Positions 21,046 to 31,324 of a stretch of DNA of 64,000 bases are shown here, in pieces (within the stretch, counting starts at the first letter, position 1; the number at the start of each line of letters is the position of its first letter). Location: assembly GCA_019056435.1 (NCBI GenBank), contig CP077641.1, positions 4,464,001-4,528,000 of the forward strand, written 5' to 3'. The notes beneath the pieces are model-generated. The model did no database searches and was not told where the DNA came from. It worked only from the letters and a program-made list of their open reading frames with translations. Made by a program: the position numbers and the translations under genes. The DNA is from Stutzerimonas stutzeri (lineage in GTDB: Bacteria > Pseudomonadota > Gammaproteobacteria > Pseudomonadales > Pseudomonadaceae).

Positions 21046-21999
21046 ATGAACACCACCCTTCGCACCGTCGCCGCCAGCATGCTCGCGATCACCCTTCAAG
21101 CCGGCGCCACCGCCGAAGCAGCTCCCTCTGCCACGCCCGCGCAGATCGCAGCCGGCGCCACCGTGGACGGCAACTACATCGTCACAGCCGATGGCGTACG
21201 CCTGTATTACAAAGACTGGGGCCCGAAGAACGGCCCGGTCGTGACCTTCAGCCACGGCTGGCCGCTGAGTTCGGATAGCTGGGAATCGCAGATGATCTTC
21301 CTCGCCGACCAGGGCTACAGAGTAATCGCTCACGACCGTCGCGGACATGGGCGCTCCAGCCAGCCGTGGGAAGGCAACGACATGGACCATTACGCCGATG
21401 ATCTGGCCTCCGTGATCGAAGCGCTCGACCTCGACGACATCACTGCGGTCGGCTTCTCCACCGGCGGCGGCGAAGTGGCACGCTACATCGGTCGCCACGG
21501 TACCGAGCGGGTCAAGAAGGCCGTACTGGTCAGTGCCGTACCGCCGCTGATGCTGCAGACCGAAGACAATCCCAACGGCGTGCCGCTGGAAGTCTTCGAT
21601 GGCCTCCGCAAGGCGTCGCTGGAGAATCGCTCTCAGCTCTACCTGGATATTGCGTCCGGCCCGTTCTTTGGGTTCAACCGCCCGGGTGCCAAGGTTTCGC
21701 AAGGGCTGATCGACAGCTGGTGGTCACAAGGCATGCAGGCCGGCCACAAGAACACCTACGATTCCATCGCGGCGTTCTCGGCCACGGATTTCCGGAACGA
21801 CCTGAAGAAATTCGACGTGCCTACGCTGGTGATTCACGGTGACGACGACCAGATCGTGCCGCTCGACATTTCTGGCAAGGCATCCGCTGCGCAGATCAAG
21901 GGAGCCAAGCTGATCGTCTACCCCGGCGCCCCGCACGGCCTGACCGACACACACAAGGATCGCTTCAACAAGGATCTGCTGAACTTCCTCAAAGACTGA
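21046..21999 (+). CDS. Exported alpha/beta hydrolase (non-heme haloperoxidase-like)
   Basis: A 317-residue hydrolase with a signal peptide ([25 protein letters not shown], cleavage near residue 26). Mature domain: oxyanion motif [11 protein letters not shown], nucleophile elbow GFSTGGGEV, acid in [10 protein letters not shown], and His in [12 protein letters not shown]. This arrangement matches cofactor-free haloperoxidase/perhydrolase relatives, many of which act as esterases. Start by GAGAGGAACCACCGTC. A strong terminator follows. AraC control is inferred from the divergent layout. Confidence 0.9.
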   Translation: MNTTLRTVAASMLAITLQAGATAEAAPSATPAQIAAGATVDGNYIVTADGVRLYYKDWGPKNGPVVTFSHGWPLSSDSWESQMIFLADQGYRVIAHDRRGHGRSSQPWEGNDMDHYADDLASVIEALDLDDITAVGFSTGGGEVARYIGRHGTERVKKAVLVSAVPPLMLQTEDNPNGVPLEVFDGLRKASLENRSQLYLDIASGPFFGFNRPGAKVSQGLIDSWWSQGMQAGHKNTYDSIAAFSATDFRNDLKKFDVPTLVIHGDDDQIVPLDISGKASAAQIKGAKLIVYPGAPHGLTDTHKDRFNKDLLNFLKD

Positions 22000-22014
22000 G
22001 CCGCCCGCTTCACC

Positions 22015-22048
22015 AAGCCGACCGTGGGTTCCACGGTCGGCTTTTTTT
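22015..22048 (+). terminator. Terminator after the exported hydrolase
   Basis: Stem GCCGACCGTGG / CCACGGTCGGC with a GTT loop, followed by seven T residues. Confidence 0.93.
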
Positions 22049-22258
22049 GCGGCTTTATCCACGCAATGGCGCGGAAATTCAAGCCATGGGCTACCGCGTC
22101 TAGGGTGGGCCATGCCATGGCACACAAGGCCTCGCCCCTTGGCTGGACGATGGTCCAAGACCTCGATCCTGCGCTGACAAACGCCATTGCAGCGGACCAC
22201 AGGCCTAAGCTTGGGCGCGCTGCGTTCGAGCCTTATAAGCCGCGAAGCCAGGCTCACC

Positions 22259-23184
22259 CTAGGTTCGCGATACCGCATCCAACGGCGACAGGTTCGCTTG
22301 CCGGCCGTGCTCCATGAACAGTTGCGTGGCTAATGTCGGTTGGGCGTTGCGCAGATAGGCCATCACCAGCGTGGACACGGGCATCTCGTCTTCGATGTCC
22401 AGCTGCGCCAGGCGCATCCCGTCGTAGGTCAGGTCCATGCACGGTCGGGTGACCAGTACGGAAAACCCCAGGCCCTGACCGACCATGCAACGCACCATTT
22501 CTATCGAGGGTGAACTGTAGGCCACCTTGGGGTGATAGCCGTTTTCCTTGAAGATATCGATGAAGTAATTGCGGCTCGGTACACGTCCAGCAGGACCATT
22601 GGCTCGCGGCTAAGCTCGCCGAGGGTCACCGAACGGCGTTGCGCAAGCGGGTGTCCAGCCGGCAGCAAAGCATAGGGTTTATGCGGCGCGTTGAGTGCCT
22701 CCTTGACGATGGAGCCGCCCAGCTCCAGGTCGTAGGTGAACACCAGATCGAAACGTCCACGATGCAGCCCCAGCAGCAACTCATGCTGTTCGCCGTCATA
22801 TAACTGCACGCTGATATCCGGATACTTCTGCTTGAAACTCGCCACCAACTTCGGCATATATAAAGGCGCTGCCGATTCAAAGCACCCAATCCCCACGGTG
22901 CCGGATATCATTTCGTTTTCAGCGCGCGAACTGCTTTCAAGCTCTTGCGACAATCGCAACACTTCTCTGGCTCTTTCATAGACCCTTCGCCCACTTGGCG
23001 TTAACGACACGCCTTGCGCATGGTGGCGAATAAACAGTACTTGATTGAAAGACTCTTCCAGATTTCGGATACCTACCGATATCGAGGGTTGCGACACATG
23101 AAGTTTGCGCGCGGCTTCAACAATACTGTCCTCTTCCACCACGGTCACGAAGTACTTCAGTTGTTTCAGGGTGAAGTGCATCAC
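22259..23184 (-). CDS. LysR-family regulator of the adjacent catabolic operon (frame break)
   Basis: An N-terminal winged helix (LKQLKYFVTVVEEDSIVEAA, then VSQPSISVGIRNLEE) is followed by a periplasmic-binding-like effector domain starting near residue 90 (GTVGIGCFESAAP). The frame ends early after MVLLDVY. Adding one C near 22580 continues it as PSRNYFIDIFKENGYHPKVAYSSPS into the second frame, restoring about 308 aa, normal for the family. It is divergent from the ABC/dioxygenase operon at 23537, with an AT-rich dyad upstream. The likely inducer is the transported compound. Confidence 0.88.
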
Positions 23185-23536
23185 GACTTTGCCTATAGCG
23201 CGAAGCTTTTCAGGCTCGCTATCTGAATAACCATAGTTTATTCAAGCGAAAGCCGTGCCATTCGCCTCAATGCCCGTCACAGCGCGAGTTGCGGGCGTTT
23301 CCCGAAAGTCCGCCGCGACGGGTTTCGCACCTTAACGCAGCTCTTTCAACATGCCACGCCCAAAGGTGGTGCGCTGTTACAGCACCGTAGCGCGTCATTC
23401 TTTTTGTATAGGCCGGCACTATTCAAACTGAAAAAATTCTAATTGACGGCTATGCAGAAGTGTTCGCATTCTGCAACCGCAGCGTGATGACGAGACTCCA
23501 CTCCCGCTGCTCGACACCTTTGCTGAGCGATGACTT
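23185..23536. other. Divergent LysR/ABC intergenic region
   Basis: About 350 bp with no credible gene. Besides the palindrome at 23224-23244, there is an AT-rich stretch at about 23398-23450 (TTCTTTTTGTATAGG, then TATTCAAACTGAAAAAATTC). It contains a second TATTCA half-site, and the operon promoter probably lies there. Confidence 0.5.
23224..23244. promoter_or_regulatory. Candidate LysR operator (palindrome)
   Basis: Perfect inverted repeat TGAATAA-N7-TTATTCA, 40 bp upstream of the LysR start codon and about 290 bp upstream of the operon it probably controls. Position, AT-richness and T-N11-A spacing fit a LysR recognition site used for autoregulation. Assignment is inference from the sequence. 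Confidence 0.5.
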
Positions 23537-25055
23537 ATGACATTTGATCTGGAATACACGTTGAGTCTGCTCCGCTATAAAGACTTTTGGCTGGCGACGT
23601 GGGTCGTCATTAAGCTGAGTGTTCTAACCTGGCTGATAAGTATTGTGCTCGGCTTTGCACTGGCACTTGCCAAGCAGTCACCGCGAGCACTGCTCAATAT
23701 GCCGGCCAAGGGATATATCTGGTTGTTTCGCAGCATGCCCTTGTTGGTATTGCTGATTTTCACCTACAACCTGCCACAGGCCATCCCCGCGACCTCTGCG
23801 CTGCTCAGCGACCCGTTCTGGGCTGGCCTGATCGGGTTGGTGATCTGCGAAACCGCGTACGTGGCAGAGATTCACCGCGGCGGTCTGTTATCCATTCCAA
23901 AGGGCCAGAGCGAAGCTGCCCGTGCGTTGGGCCTGCGCTTTCTCGGCATTCAATGGCGCGTCGTGATCCCCCAGGCGTTGCGTGTTGCGTTGCCGACGCT
24001 GACCAACGAATTCATCTCCATCGTCAAGCTCAGCTCCTTGGTGTCGGTCATTTCCCTGACGGAAATCCTCATGGTGGGCCAACGCCTGTATTCGCAGAAC
24101 TTTCTGGTGATGGAGACCATGGCTGCGGTGGCCTTCTACTACGTGCTGATCGTGACGGTGTTCGATTTCCTGCTCAAACGCCTGGAGCGCTTTCTCGACG
24201 TCGGCCAGCGCAAGCCACGCCAGGCCCCGGGCCCGGAGGCTCTCGCCCGCCCTGCCGCGGCGGCAGTACAAGCGCGGCCGGCCTTCGCCAGTGAGGCGCC
24301 GGCGCTGCAAGCCACTCGTCTGCACAAGGCCTATAACGACATCGAGGTACTTGGCGCGGTCAGTCTGGCCATCGAGCCGGGCGAAGTGGTGTCGGTCATC
24401 GGGCCGTCGGGGTCCGGCAAGACCACGTTGATTCGCTTGCTGATCGGGCTGGAGCAGATCGACAACGGTGAAATCCGCATCAACGGCCAGCCGTTCATTC
24501 AACTGTCCCGAGAAGGGGCGCAGAAGCCGCGCTACGTGGAGCATGCCCAGCACCGCTTGAACATCGGCATGGTGTTCCAGAGCTTCAACCTGTTCCCGCA
24601 CCTGAACGTGCTCGACAACCTGCTGCTGGCCCCGCGTTACCACCGCCTTGCTCCGGTAGCGGAGTTGCGCCAACAGGCATTCGAGTTGTTGCACAAGGTG
24701 GGAATGCTGGAGCACGCCTACAAGTACCCGCAGCAATTGTCGGGCGGGCAGCAGCAGCGGGTGGCCATTGCCCGGGCATTGATGATGCGTCCGCAGATCA
24801 TGCTGTTCGACGAACCCACCTCCGCGCTGGATCCGGAAAAAGGTCCACGAGGTGCTGCAGGTCATGGAAACGCTGGCCAAGGAAGGGATCACCATGGTGA
24901 TCGTGACCCACGAGATGAACTTCGCCTTCAAGGTTTCCGACCGCATCGTGTTCATGGAGAAAGGCCGCGTGGTGTGCGACGACACCCCACCTGTGCTGCG
25001 CAGTGGGCAAAACCCCCGAGTCGAAGCGTTCCTCAAGGACGTATCGCTGGCTTGA
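23537..25055 (+). CDS. Fused amino-acid-type ABC permease and ATPase (frame break in ATPase)
   Basis: A natural two-domain fusion. Residues 1-220 are a HisM/GlnP-like permease with the EAA loop GQSEAARALGLRFLGIQWRVVIPQALR. After a Pro/Ala linker (about 225-255) comes a HisP/GlnQ-like ATPase with Walker A GPSGSGKTT, signature LSGGQQQRVAIARAL and Walker B LFDEPTSALDPE. The frame breaks right after this, in the A run at 24838-24842. Removing one A gives KVHEVLQVMETLAKEGITMVIVTHEM and a proper end at 25055. Permease-ATPase fusions are known in polar amino acid importers. It pairs with the binding protein at 25993. It is the first gene of the LysR-linked operon. Confidence 0.9.
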
Positions 25056-25086
25056 CCTTGACCATCAGGTTTACGAAGGAAACGAC

Positions 25087-25959
25087 ATGATCTCCCAATC
25101 TCAGGTTGAACAGTTCCATCAGCAAGGTTTCCTGGTGGTCGAGGCTGTGCTCTCGACGGAGGAAGTCGCCGCTTTGCAGCAAGACTTCGACCAGTGGGTC
25201 GAAGACAGCCGCAGCCGGACCCAGGCCTGGGGCGAAACACGCGATGGCCGCCCGCGTTTCGATGTGGAGAGCGATCACCGTCCGGACCACCCCTCGCTAC
25301 GCCGCGTAGCCTCGCCGACGGAAATTTCCGAGGCCTATGCCTACGTTGCGCTGAAATCGCGCATGGCGGCCATCGCTGGCCAACTGATCGGCGGCAGCGG
25401 TACGCGCTTCCATCACAGCAAGATCAACTCGAAGTTGCCGCACACAGCCACCCAGGTGAAATGGCACCAGGACTTCCTGTTCACGCCGCACAGCAACGAC
25501 GACATCGTCACCGCATTGCTGATGGTCAGCGACGTAACGCCGGAGAACGGCCCGCTGAACGTCATCCCCGGTAGCCATAAGGGACCACTGTGGTCGCACT
25601 GGCACGACGGCCGCTTCACCGGCTCGGTCGCAGCCGACGTCGAGGAGCAGAATTGCCAGCAACCCGTTGCCTGTTTCGGCCCATCAGGCTCGGTGTGCTT
25701 CATGCACACCCGCCTGCTGCATGCCTCGGCACCGAATGAAACCGAATACCCGCGCACGCTGTTCATCAGAGTGTACGCCGCCGAAGACGCCCTGCCCTTC
25801 GGTGATAATCCGCTCCCCAGCGATCACGAAGGGATCATGGTGGCGGGCGAAGAGAGCGGCCTGGTGCGCAGCACTGCGAACCATATCCGCCTGCCGCAGA
25901 AACCACGCGGTGCTTCGTTTTTTGTTCAGCAAGCCGGGCAAGACCTGGCAAATGCCTAA
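25087..25959 (+). CDS. Phytanoyl-CoA dioxygenase (PhyH) family Fe(II)/2-oxoglutarate oxygenase
   Basis: A 290-residue protein with the jelly-roll oxygenase pattern: FHQQGFLVVEAVLSTEEVAALQ at the start, metal motif VKWHQDFLF (HxD) near residue 125, NVIPGSHKGPLW, and the distal His in TRLLHASAPN. The Arg of RTLFIRVYA suits 2-oxoglutarate binding. It should hydroxylate a small molecule, probably the compound imported by the flanking transporter. ATG follows GAAGGAAACGAC. It sits between the permease-ATPase and its binding protein, so it is integral to the operon. Confidence 0.85.
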   Translation: MISQSQVEQFHQQGFLVVEAVLSTEEVAALQQDFDQWVEDSRSRTQAWGETRDGRPRFDVESDHRPDHPSLRRVASPTEISEAYAYVALKSRMAAIAGQLIGGSGTRFHHSKINSKLPHTATQVKWHQDFLFTPHSNDDIVTALLMVSDVTPENGPLNVIPGSHKGPLWSHWHDGRFTGSVAADVEEQNCQQPVACFGPSGSVCFMHTRLLHASAPNETEYPRTLFIRVYAAEDALPFGDNPLPSDHEGIMVAGEESGLVRSTANHIRLPQKPRGASFFVQQAGQDLANA

Positions 25960-25992
25960 AAACCCTTACCTACTCTCTTGCGGGGAATTTGC

Positions 25993-26825
25993 ATGAACAC
26001 CATTCGAAACATCGCTCGCCCACTCGCCATCGGACTACTCGGCACAGCGATCGCCTGCACTTCGATTGCCGCACAGGCCTTCCAGCAGCCCGGCAAGATC
26101 ACGGCTGGCTCGGACATGACCTTCTTTCCCTACGAGTACATGGACGGCAACAAGCCAGCCGGCTTCGACATCGAGCTGCTCGACGGTCTGGCCAAGGTCA
26201 TGGGACGTGAAGCCGTGAACATCGACACCCGCTTCCCGAACCTGATCACCGGTCTGCAGGGAGGTCGTTTCGACATCACCAACTCGTCGATGTACATCAC
26301 CGCTGACCGCCTCAAGGTGATCGACATGGTCCCTTACCTGAAAAGCGGCGAGGCGATCATTGCACTCAAAGGCAGCGACTACCAACCCAAGGTGCCGGAG
26401 GACTTCTGCGGTCACAAGATCGGGTCGATGGGCGCCACGTCCTGGCTGCAGCAGCTGCAGAAGCTTTCGGAGGAATATTGCGTCAAGAACGGCAAGGGCG
26501 CGATCCAGATCAGTGAATACAGCACCGATCCTCAGACCACCCAGGCGCTGCTGTCGCGCGCAGTCGAAGCACAGATCACTGACGCTGCCGTCGCCCGCGG
26601 TCTGATCGAGAAACTGGGCAATCGTGTGCAGATCTCGTCGGAAACCCTGATCTATCCGGTGCTCAACGGCTTCGGCGTGAAAAAGGCAACGATGAAGTGA
26701 AGACCGCGCTGATCGAGGCGCTGGAGACATACAGCAAGACGCCTGAGTACGAAGCCTTGTTGAAAAAGTACAACTTCCAGGCGCCGACAGAAGCCGAGAT
26801 CGCCGAGCTGATGCCCAAGCCGTGA
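25993..26825 (+). CDS. Periplasmic amino-acid-type solute-binding protein (frame break near end)
   Basis: An SBP_bac_3 family protein with a signal peptide (through ACTSIAAQA, about residue 28). Mature features: ITAGSDMTFFPYEYMDGNKPAGFDIELLDGLAKVMG, LITGLQGGRFDITNSSMYITADR and the hinge region GHKIGSMGATSWLQQLQ. The frame ends at VKKATMK. Adding one A to the run at about 26679-26683 gives VKKGNDEVKTALIEALE and an end at 26825 (about 277 aa). It serves the fused transporter at 23537. Confidence 0.88.
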
Positions 26826-26877
26826 TACCTGAAGCCGCGTGCGCCCCTGGCGCACGCTACCGGTAGGAGTAGAACCG

Positions 26878-27608
26878 ATGCCCCTGTCTCTTGAAGAGCA
26901 GACACGCATAGATCTGGCCGCCACATTCCGCATCATCGCGCACCTGAATATGCATGAAGCGGTGGCCAACCATTTCAGTGCAACCGTCTCGGCCGATGGC
27001 AAGCAGTTCCTGCTGAACCCGAAGTGGAAACATTTCTCGCGCATCCGGGCCAGCGACCTGCTGTTGCTGGATGCCGATGACGCGAGCAGCGCCGAGCGGG
27101 ACGACGTGGACAGCACGGCCTGGTCGATCCATGGGCAGATTCACCAGCGGCTTCCTGACGTAAAGGTCGTGTTGCATCTGCACCCGGTCTACACCACAGC
27201 GGTGGCGTGTCTGGCTCAGCCGCACATCCCCCGATCGACCAGAACAGCGCACGCTACTTCAACCGGGTGGCGGTGGATGAGCTCTACGGAGGCATGGCCG
27301 ACACCGTCGCCGAGGGCGCTCGTCTGGCTGGCCTGCTGGATGGCAAGAGCCGTTTGCTGATGGGCAACCACGGCGTGATGGTGACCGCGCCCACCATCGG
27401 CGAAGCATTCGATGACATCTGGACCCTCGAGCGGGCCTGCCAGATTCTCGTGACCGCGTGGTCCACCGGCCAGCCGCTCAAGGTGCTGGACGATGAGGTT
27501 GCGGAAAAGACCGCCCGCGCCTGGGAAAAGATCACCGATTTCTCCCAGCGCCACTTCGAAGAAATGAAGCACCTGATGATCCAGCAGGATCCTTCCGTTC
27601 TGGACTGA
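26878..27608 (+). CDS. Class II aldolase/adducin-family protein (frame break)
   Basis: A zinc-dependent aldolase-type domain. Residues near 25-45 (NMHEAVANHFSATV) match the substrate loop, VVLHLHPVYTTAVAC near 100 supplies metal histidines, and GNHGVMVTAPTIGEAF supplies the distal His. The two parts lie in different frames. Adding one C to the run at about 27230-27234 joins HIPPIDQNSARYFNRVAVDELYGG, giving about 243 aa. It could cleave a carbon-carbon bond in, or decarboxylate, a product of the neighbouring oxygenases. The substrate is unknown. Confidence 0.85.
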
Positions 27609-27721
27609 AGCCTCTGCTGTCCGTGAGCACACCCGCTGGGCCGCCTGGGCCCGGGCGCGGGTGAGTATTGACCAGTGTTTAGTGTGGCCCCGCTGTTCGC
27701 GCTCGGCCCAAGGATGCAGCG

Positions 27722-29027
27722 ATGACTGATGAAATGACTGAAATAGATACCTTGGTGGTCGGCGCAGGCCAGGCCGGCATCGCCATGAGCGAGCACCTCG
27801 GCCGGCTTGGCATCGAACATCTGCTACTGGAAAAACCGCGTGGCCGAAGCATGGCGCAGCGGGCGCTGGGATTCGCTGGTCGCCAACGGGCCGGCCTGGC
27901 ATGACCGTTTTCCCGGGCGTGAATTTGATATCGACCCTGATGGCTTTGCAGGCAAGGAACAGGTGGCTGACTACCTGGAAGCCTATGCCCGGCAGATCGA
28001 TGCCCCGATCCGCAGCGGTGTCGAAGTCAAGCGCGTGACGCGCAACACCGGTCGCCCCGGCTTCACGGTCGAAACCAGCCAGGGCGTGTTTCTCGCCCAG
28101 CGAGTCGTCAGCGCCACCGGCCCATTCCAGAAACCGGTGATCCCAGCCATCGCGCCAAGAACCGAAGGGCTTTATCAGATCCACTCGGCGCACTATTACA
28201 ACCCCGAACAACTGCCCGAGGGTGCCGTGCTGGTCGTGGGAGCGGGATCCTCCGGGGTGCAGATTGCCGACGAGCTGCTGCGTGCGGGCAAACAGGTCTA
28301 CCTGTCCGTGGGCCCGCATGATCGCCCTCCCCGCGCCTATCGCAACCGGGATTTCTGCTGGTGGCTGGGCGTGCTGGGGTTGTGGAACACCGAAACCATG
28401 CAGCCAGGCCGTGAGCACGTGACCATCGCCGTGAGCGGTGCCCGCGGCGGCCACACCGTGGACTTCCGCCGCCTGGCCCAGGACGGCATGAACCTGGTCG
28501 GCCTGACCGAGCGTTTCGAAGACGGCAAGGTCAGGTTCAAGCCAGACCTGGCGGAAAACCTTGATCAGGGCGACCAGAACTACTTGGCCCTGCTCGACGC
28601 CGCGGATGCCTATGTCGAGCGCAATGGACTCGACCTGCCCCTGGAACCTGCCGCCCGTGAGCGCGTAGCCGATGCGCCCTGCATCACGCAGCCACTACGA
28701 GAGCTGGATCTTGCTGCCGCCGGCGTGAAGAGCATCATCTGGGCCACCGGCTATTCCGCCGATTACAGCTGGTTGCAGGTCGACACCTTCACCGAAGGCG
28801 GCAAGCCCAGCCACCAGCGTGGCGTCGGCAAGGAGCCTGGCATCTTTTTCGTGGGCCTGCCCTGGTTGTCTCGACGCGGCTCAGCGTTCATCTGGGGCGT
28901 GTGGCATGACGCCCGGCACGTGGCCGAACAGATCGCCATCCAACGCAAGTACGAGCAGTACCGTCGTCCGGGCGAGGCTGATGAGCCAGCCAGCACCGCG
29001 ACGCCGCTCACCCAGGCTCGCGCCTGA
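27722..29027 (+). CDS. Flavin-dependent monooxygenase-like oxidoreductase (frame break)
   Basis: A CzcO/trimethylamine-monooxygenase-type flavoprotein. FAD site VVGAGQAGIAMSEHL lies near residue 13, and NADPH site VVGAGSSGVQIADELL near 175. The late motif is IIWATGYSADYSWL. Frames split at the A run near 27832-27836. Removing one A gives LLLEKNRVAEAWRSGRWDSLVANGPAW and one protein of about 434 aa. Such enzymes N- or C-oxygenate amines and related compounds. Start after AAGGATGCAGCG. Given RidA downstream, an imine or enamine product is plausible (inference). Confidence 0.88.
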
Positions 29028-29052
29028 TCCGTTTCTGCCTCTGGAGCCGACC

Positions 29053-29469
29053 ATGGTTACCCATACCCGCATCCGCATCCGCATGTTCAACACCAAAGAC
29101 ACCTACCCCAACCAATCCCTGGACAACGACCTGTGCCAGGCGGTGCGCGCGGGGAATACCGTGTACGTACGCGGTCAGGTGGGCACCGATTTCGACGGCA
29201 ATCTGGTCGGCCTCGGCGACCCGGCGGCCCAGGCCGAGCAGGCGATGAAGAACGTCAAGCAGTTGCTGGAAGAAGCTGGCAGCGACCTCTCTCACATCGT
29301 CAAGACCACTACCTACATCATCGACCCGCGTTACCGCGAGCCGGTCTACCGCGAGGTCGGGAAATGGCTGAAGGGGGTGTTTCCGATTTCCACCGGCCTG
29401 GTGGTCTCCGCCCTTGGTCAGCCGCAGTGGCTGATGGAGATCGACGTGATTGCCGTCATTCCCGACTGA
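29053..29469 (+). CDS. RidA-family protein
   Basis: A 138-residue member of the RidA/YjgF/UK114 family, which hydrolyses reactive enamines and imines or catalyses related deaminations. Seen: GNTVYVRGQVGTDFDGNLVG, the long helix DPAAQAEQAMKNVKQLLEEAG, and C-terminal MEIDVIAVIPD. The usual arginine of RidA proper (R in the RxxV region near the C-terminus) could not be identified with confidence, so it may belong to a Rid subgroup with other chemistry. It lies 25 bp after the monooxygenase gene and 14 bp before DUF1028. Confidence 0.85.
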   Translation: MVTHTRIRIRMFNTKDTYPNQSLDNDLCQAVRAGNTVYVRGQVGTDFDGNLVGLGDPAAQAEQAMKNVKQLLEEAGSDLSHIVKTTTYIIDPRYREPVYREVGKWLKGVFPISTGLVVSALGQPQWLMEIDVIAVIPD

Positions 29470-29483
29470 CCAGGAGCCATGCC

Positions 29484-30161
29484 ATGACATTTTCCATCGC
29501 TGCGCGCTGCGAAACCTCCGGCCAGCTGGGTATCGCCATCAGTTCTTCGAGCATCGCCGTGGGTGCTCGCTGCCCATGGCTGTTGCCTGGCGTAGGGGCC
29601 GTGGCCTCGCAGAACATTACCTTGCCGGCACTCGGGCCCGAGGTGCTGGCTGCACTCAAGCAGGGGCTGGCGCCCACCGAAGCCTTGCAGCAGGTACTGG
29701 CGCAGGAGCCTTTCAGCGGGTATCGACAGCTCACCGTCATCGACCACCAGGGCCGTACGGCCCACTTCAGCGGCAGCGAAACCCTGGGAGTGCACAATGC
29801 CGTGAGCGGCAAGCAGTGCGTGGCCGCCGGCAACATGCTCGCCAGCCCGGGCGTCATCCAGGCAATGACGGACGCATTCGAACAGGCCGAGGGACACCTG
29901 GCGGGGCGCTTGCTCGCTGCAATGCAGGCCGCCGTGGACGCCGGCGGCGAGGCCGGACCAGTGCATTCCGCAGCCCTGCTGGTGGTCGATGAGGTGAGCT
30001 GGCCAGTGATCAACCTGCGGGTCGACTGGGCCGATGAAAACCCCATCGGTGAGCTCGGCAAGCTGTGGCAGGCGTACCAACCGCAAATGCAGGATTACAT
30101 CGACCGCGCCCTGAACCCGTCCAAGGCGCCCGGCTATGGGGTGCCGGGAGACGACCGGTGA
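29484..30161 (+). CDS. DUF1028 family protein (putative Ntn-type hydrolase)
   Basis: A 225-residue protein. The family pattern is clear: TFSIAARCETSGQLGIAIS at the N-terminus, AVGARCPWLLPGVGAVASQN, LGPEVLAALKQGLAP, and the late GKLWQAYQP. DUF1028 proteins are thought to be related to Ntn-hydrolases, with an N-terminal Thr/Ser nucleophile exposed after Met removal; here residue 2 is Thr. They are often found beside RidA and amidohydrolases in nitrogen catabolic clusters, as here. The function is unproven. Its stop overlaps the next start (GTGA). Confidence 0.82.
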   Translation: MTFSIAARCETSGQLGIAISSSSIAVGARCPWLLPGVGAVASQNITLPALGPEVLAALKQGLAPTEALQQVLAQEPFSGYRQLTVIDHQGRTAHFSGSETLGVHNAVSGKQCVAAGNMLASPGVIQAMTDAFEQAEGHLAGRLLAAMQAAVDAGGEAGPVHSAALLVVDEVSWPVINLRVDWADENPIGELGKLWQAYQPQMQDYIDRALNPSKAPGYGVPGDDR

Positions 30162-31324
30162 GCCGCAGTCGTGGACTGTTGGCGCAACTGGTGGCCTTTG
30201 ACACCACCAGTCGCGAATCGAATCTGGCCCTTATCGAGTTCGTTCGCGACTTCTTGGCAGACCACGGCGTGGCCTGTGAGCTGATCTACAACAGTACCGG
30301 CAGCAAGGCCAACCTGTTCGCCACCATCGGCCCGGTCGATGTGCCGGGTATCGTGCTGTCCGGTCATACCGATGTGGTACCGGTCGACGGTCAGGCCTGG
30401 AGCTTCCCACCGTTCGAACTCTCGGAGTCCGCGGGCAACCTCTACGGACGCGGTACCGCCGACATGAAGGGCTACATCGCCTGTGTGCTGGCATTGGTAC
30501 CGGCGCTCACTAAAAGAACGCTACGGATGCCGGTGCATATCGCCCTGTCCTATGACGAGGAAGTGGGTTGCCTCGGCGTTCGCTCCCTGCTGGACAGGCT
30601 GCGTGCGCGCCCCATCAAACCCTTGCTCTGCGTGATCGGCGAGCCTACCGAACTCAGGCCAGTGCTTGGTCACAAAGGCAAGCTGGCGGTGCGCTGCGAC
30701 GTCCGCGGGGCGGCGTGTCATTCGGCATACGCACCGCAAGGGGTGAATGCCATCGAGTATGCCGCGCGGCTGATCGCTGAACTGGGCCGACTGGGCGACG
30801 CACTGAAGTCGCCCGAGCTCCGAGACAGCCGCTTCGATCCGCCCTTCTCTACCGTGCAAACCGGCGTCATCTCGGGCGGCAAGGCGCTGAACATCGTCCC
30901 CGACGATTGCCGCTTCGACTTTGAAGTGCGCACGCTGCCCGCGATGAACCCACGCGAGGTGGCCGAGCAACTGCAGCGCTATGCCAGCGAATGCCTGTTG
31001 CCCGCCATGCAAGCTGTCAGTGCGGGAAGCGATATCCGTTTCACCGAGCTGTCGAGCTACCCCGGTCTGTCCACCTCCGCACAGAGCCAGGCCGCCGAAT
31101 GGGTCGCATCCTTCTGCGGCTCGCGAGCGTTCGGCACCGTGGCCTTCGGTACCGAGGGCGGCCTATTCGACCAGGCCGGAATCCCAACGGTCGTGTGCGG
31201 ACCGGGCAGCATGGATCAGGGCCACAAACCCGATGAATTCGTGAGCCTGGCGCAATTGAGCGCATGCGATCGGATGCTCGAGCGGGTGGCGGAATTCGTG
31301 GCAGAACGGCATGGATCCATTTGA
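30158..31324 (+). CDS. M20-family deacylase (acetylornithine deacetylase/ArgE-like)
   Basis: A 388-residue zinc amidohydrolase. Metal and catalytic motifs: LSGHTDVVPVDGQAW near residue 67, YGRGTADMKGYIAC near 97, SYDEEVGCLGVRSL near 130 and the late GPGSMDQGHKPDEFV. The resemblance is to ArgE-type N-acyl amino acid deacylases, but a biosynthetic role is unlikely in this catabolic operon. It probably releases an acyl group from an amino-acid-like intermediate. GTG start overlapping the preceding stop indicates coupling. Last gene of the LysR-linked operon. Confidence 0.9.
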   Translation: MSRSRGLLAQLVAFDTTSRESNLALIEFVRDFLADHGVACELIYNSTGSKANLFATIGPVDVPGIVLSGHTDVVPVDGQAWSFPPFELSESAGNLYGRGTADMKGYIACVLALVPALTKRTLRMPVHIALSYDEEVGCLGVRSLLDRLRARPIKPLLCVIGEPTELRPVLGHKGKLAVRCDVRGAACHSAYAPQGVNAIEYAARLIAELGRLGDALKSPELRDSRFDPPFSTVQTGVISGGKALNIVPDDCRFDFEVRTLPAMNPREVAEQLQRYASECLLPAMQAVSAGSDIRFTELSSYPGLSTSAQSQAAEWVASFCGSRAFGTVAFGTEGGLFDQAGIPTVVCGPGSMDQGHKPDEFVSLAQLSACDRMLERVAEFVAERHGSI

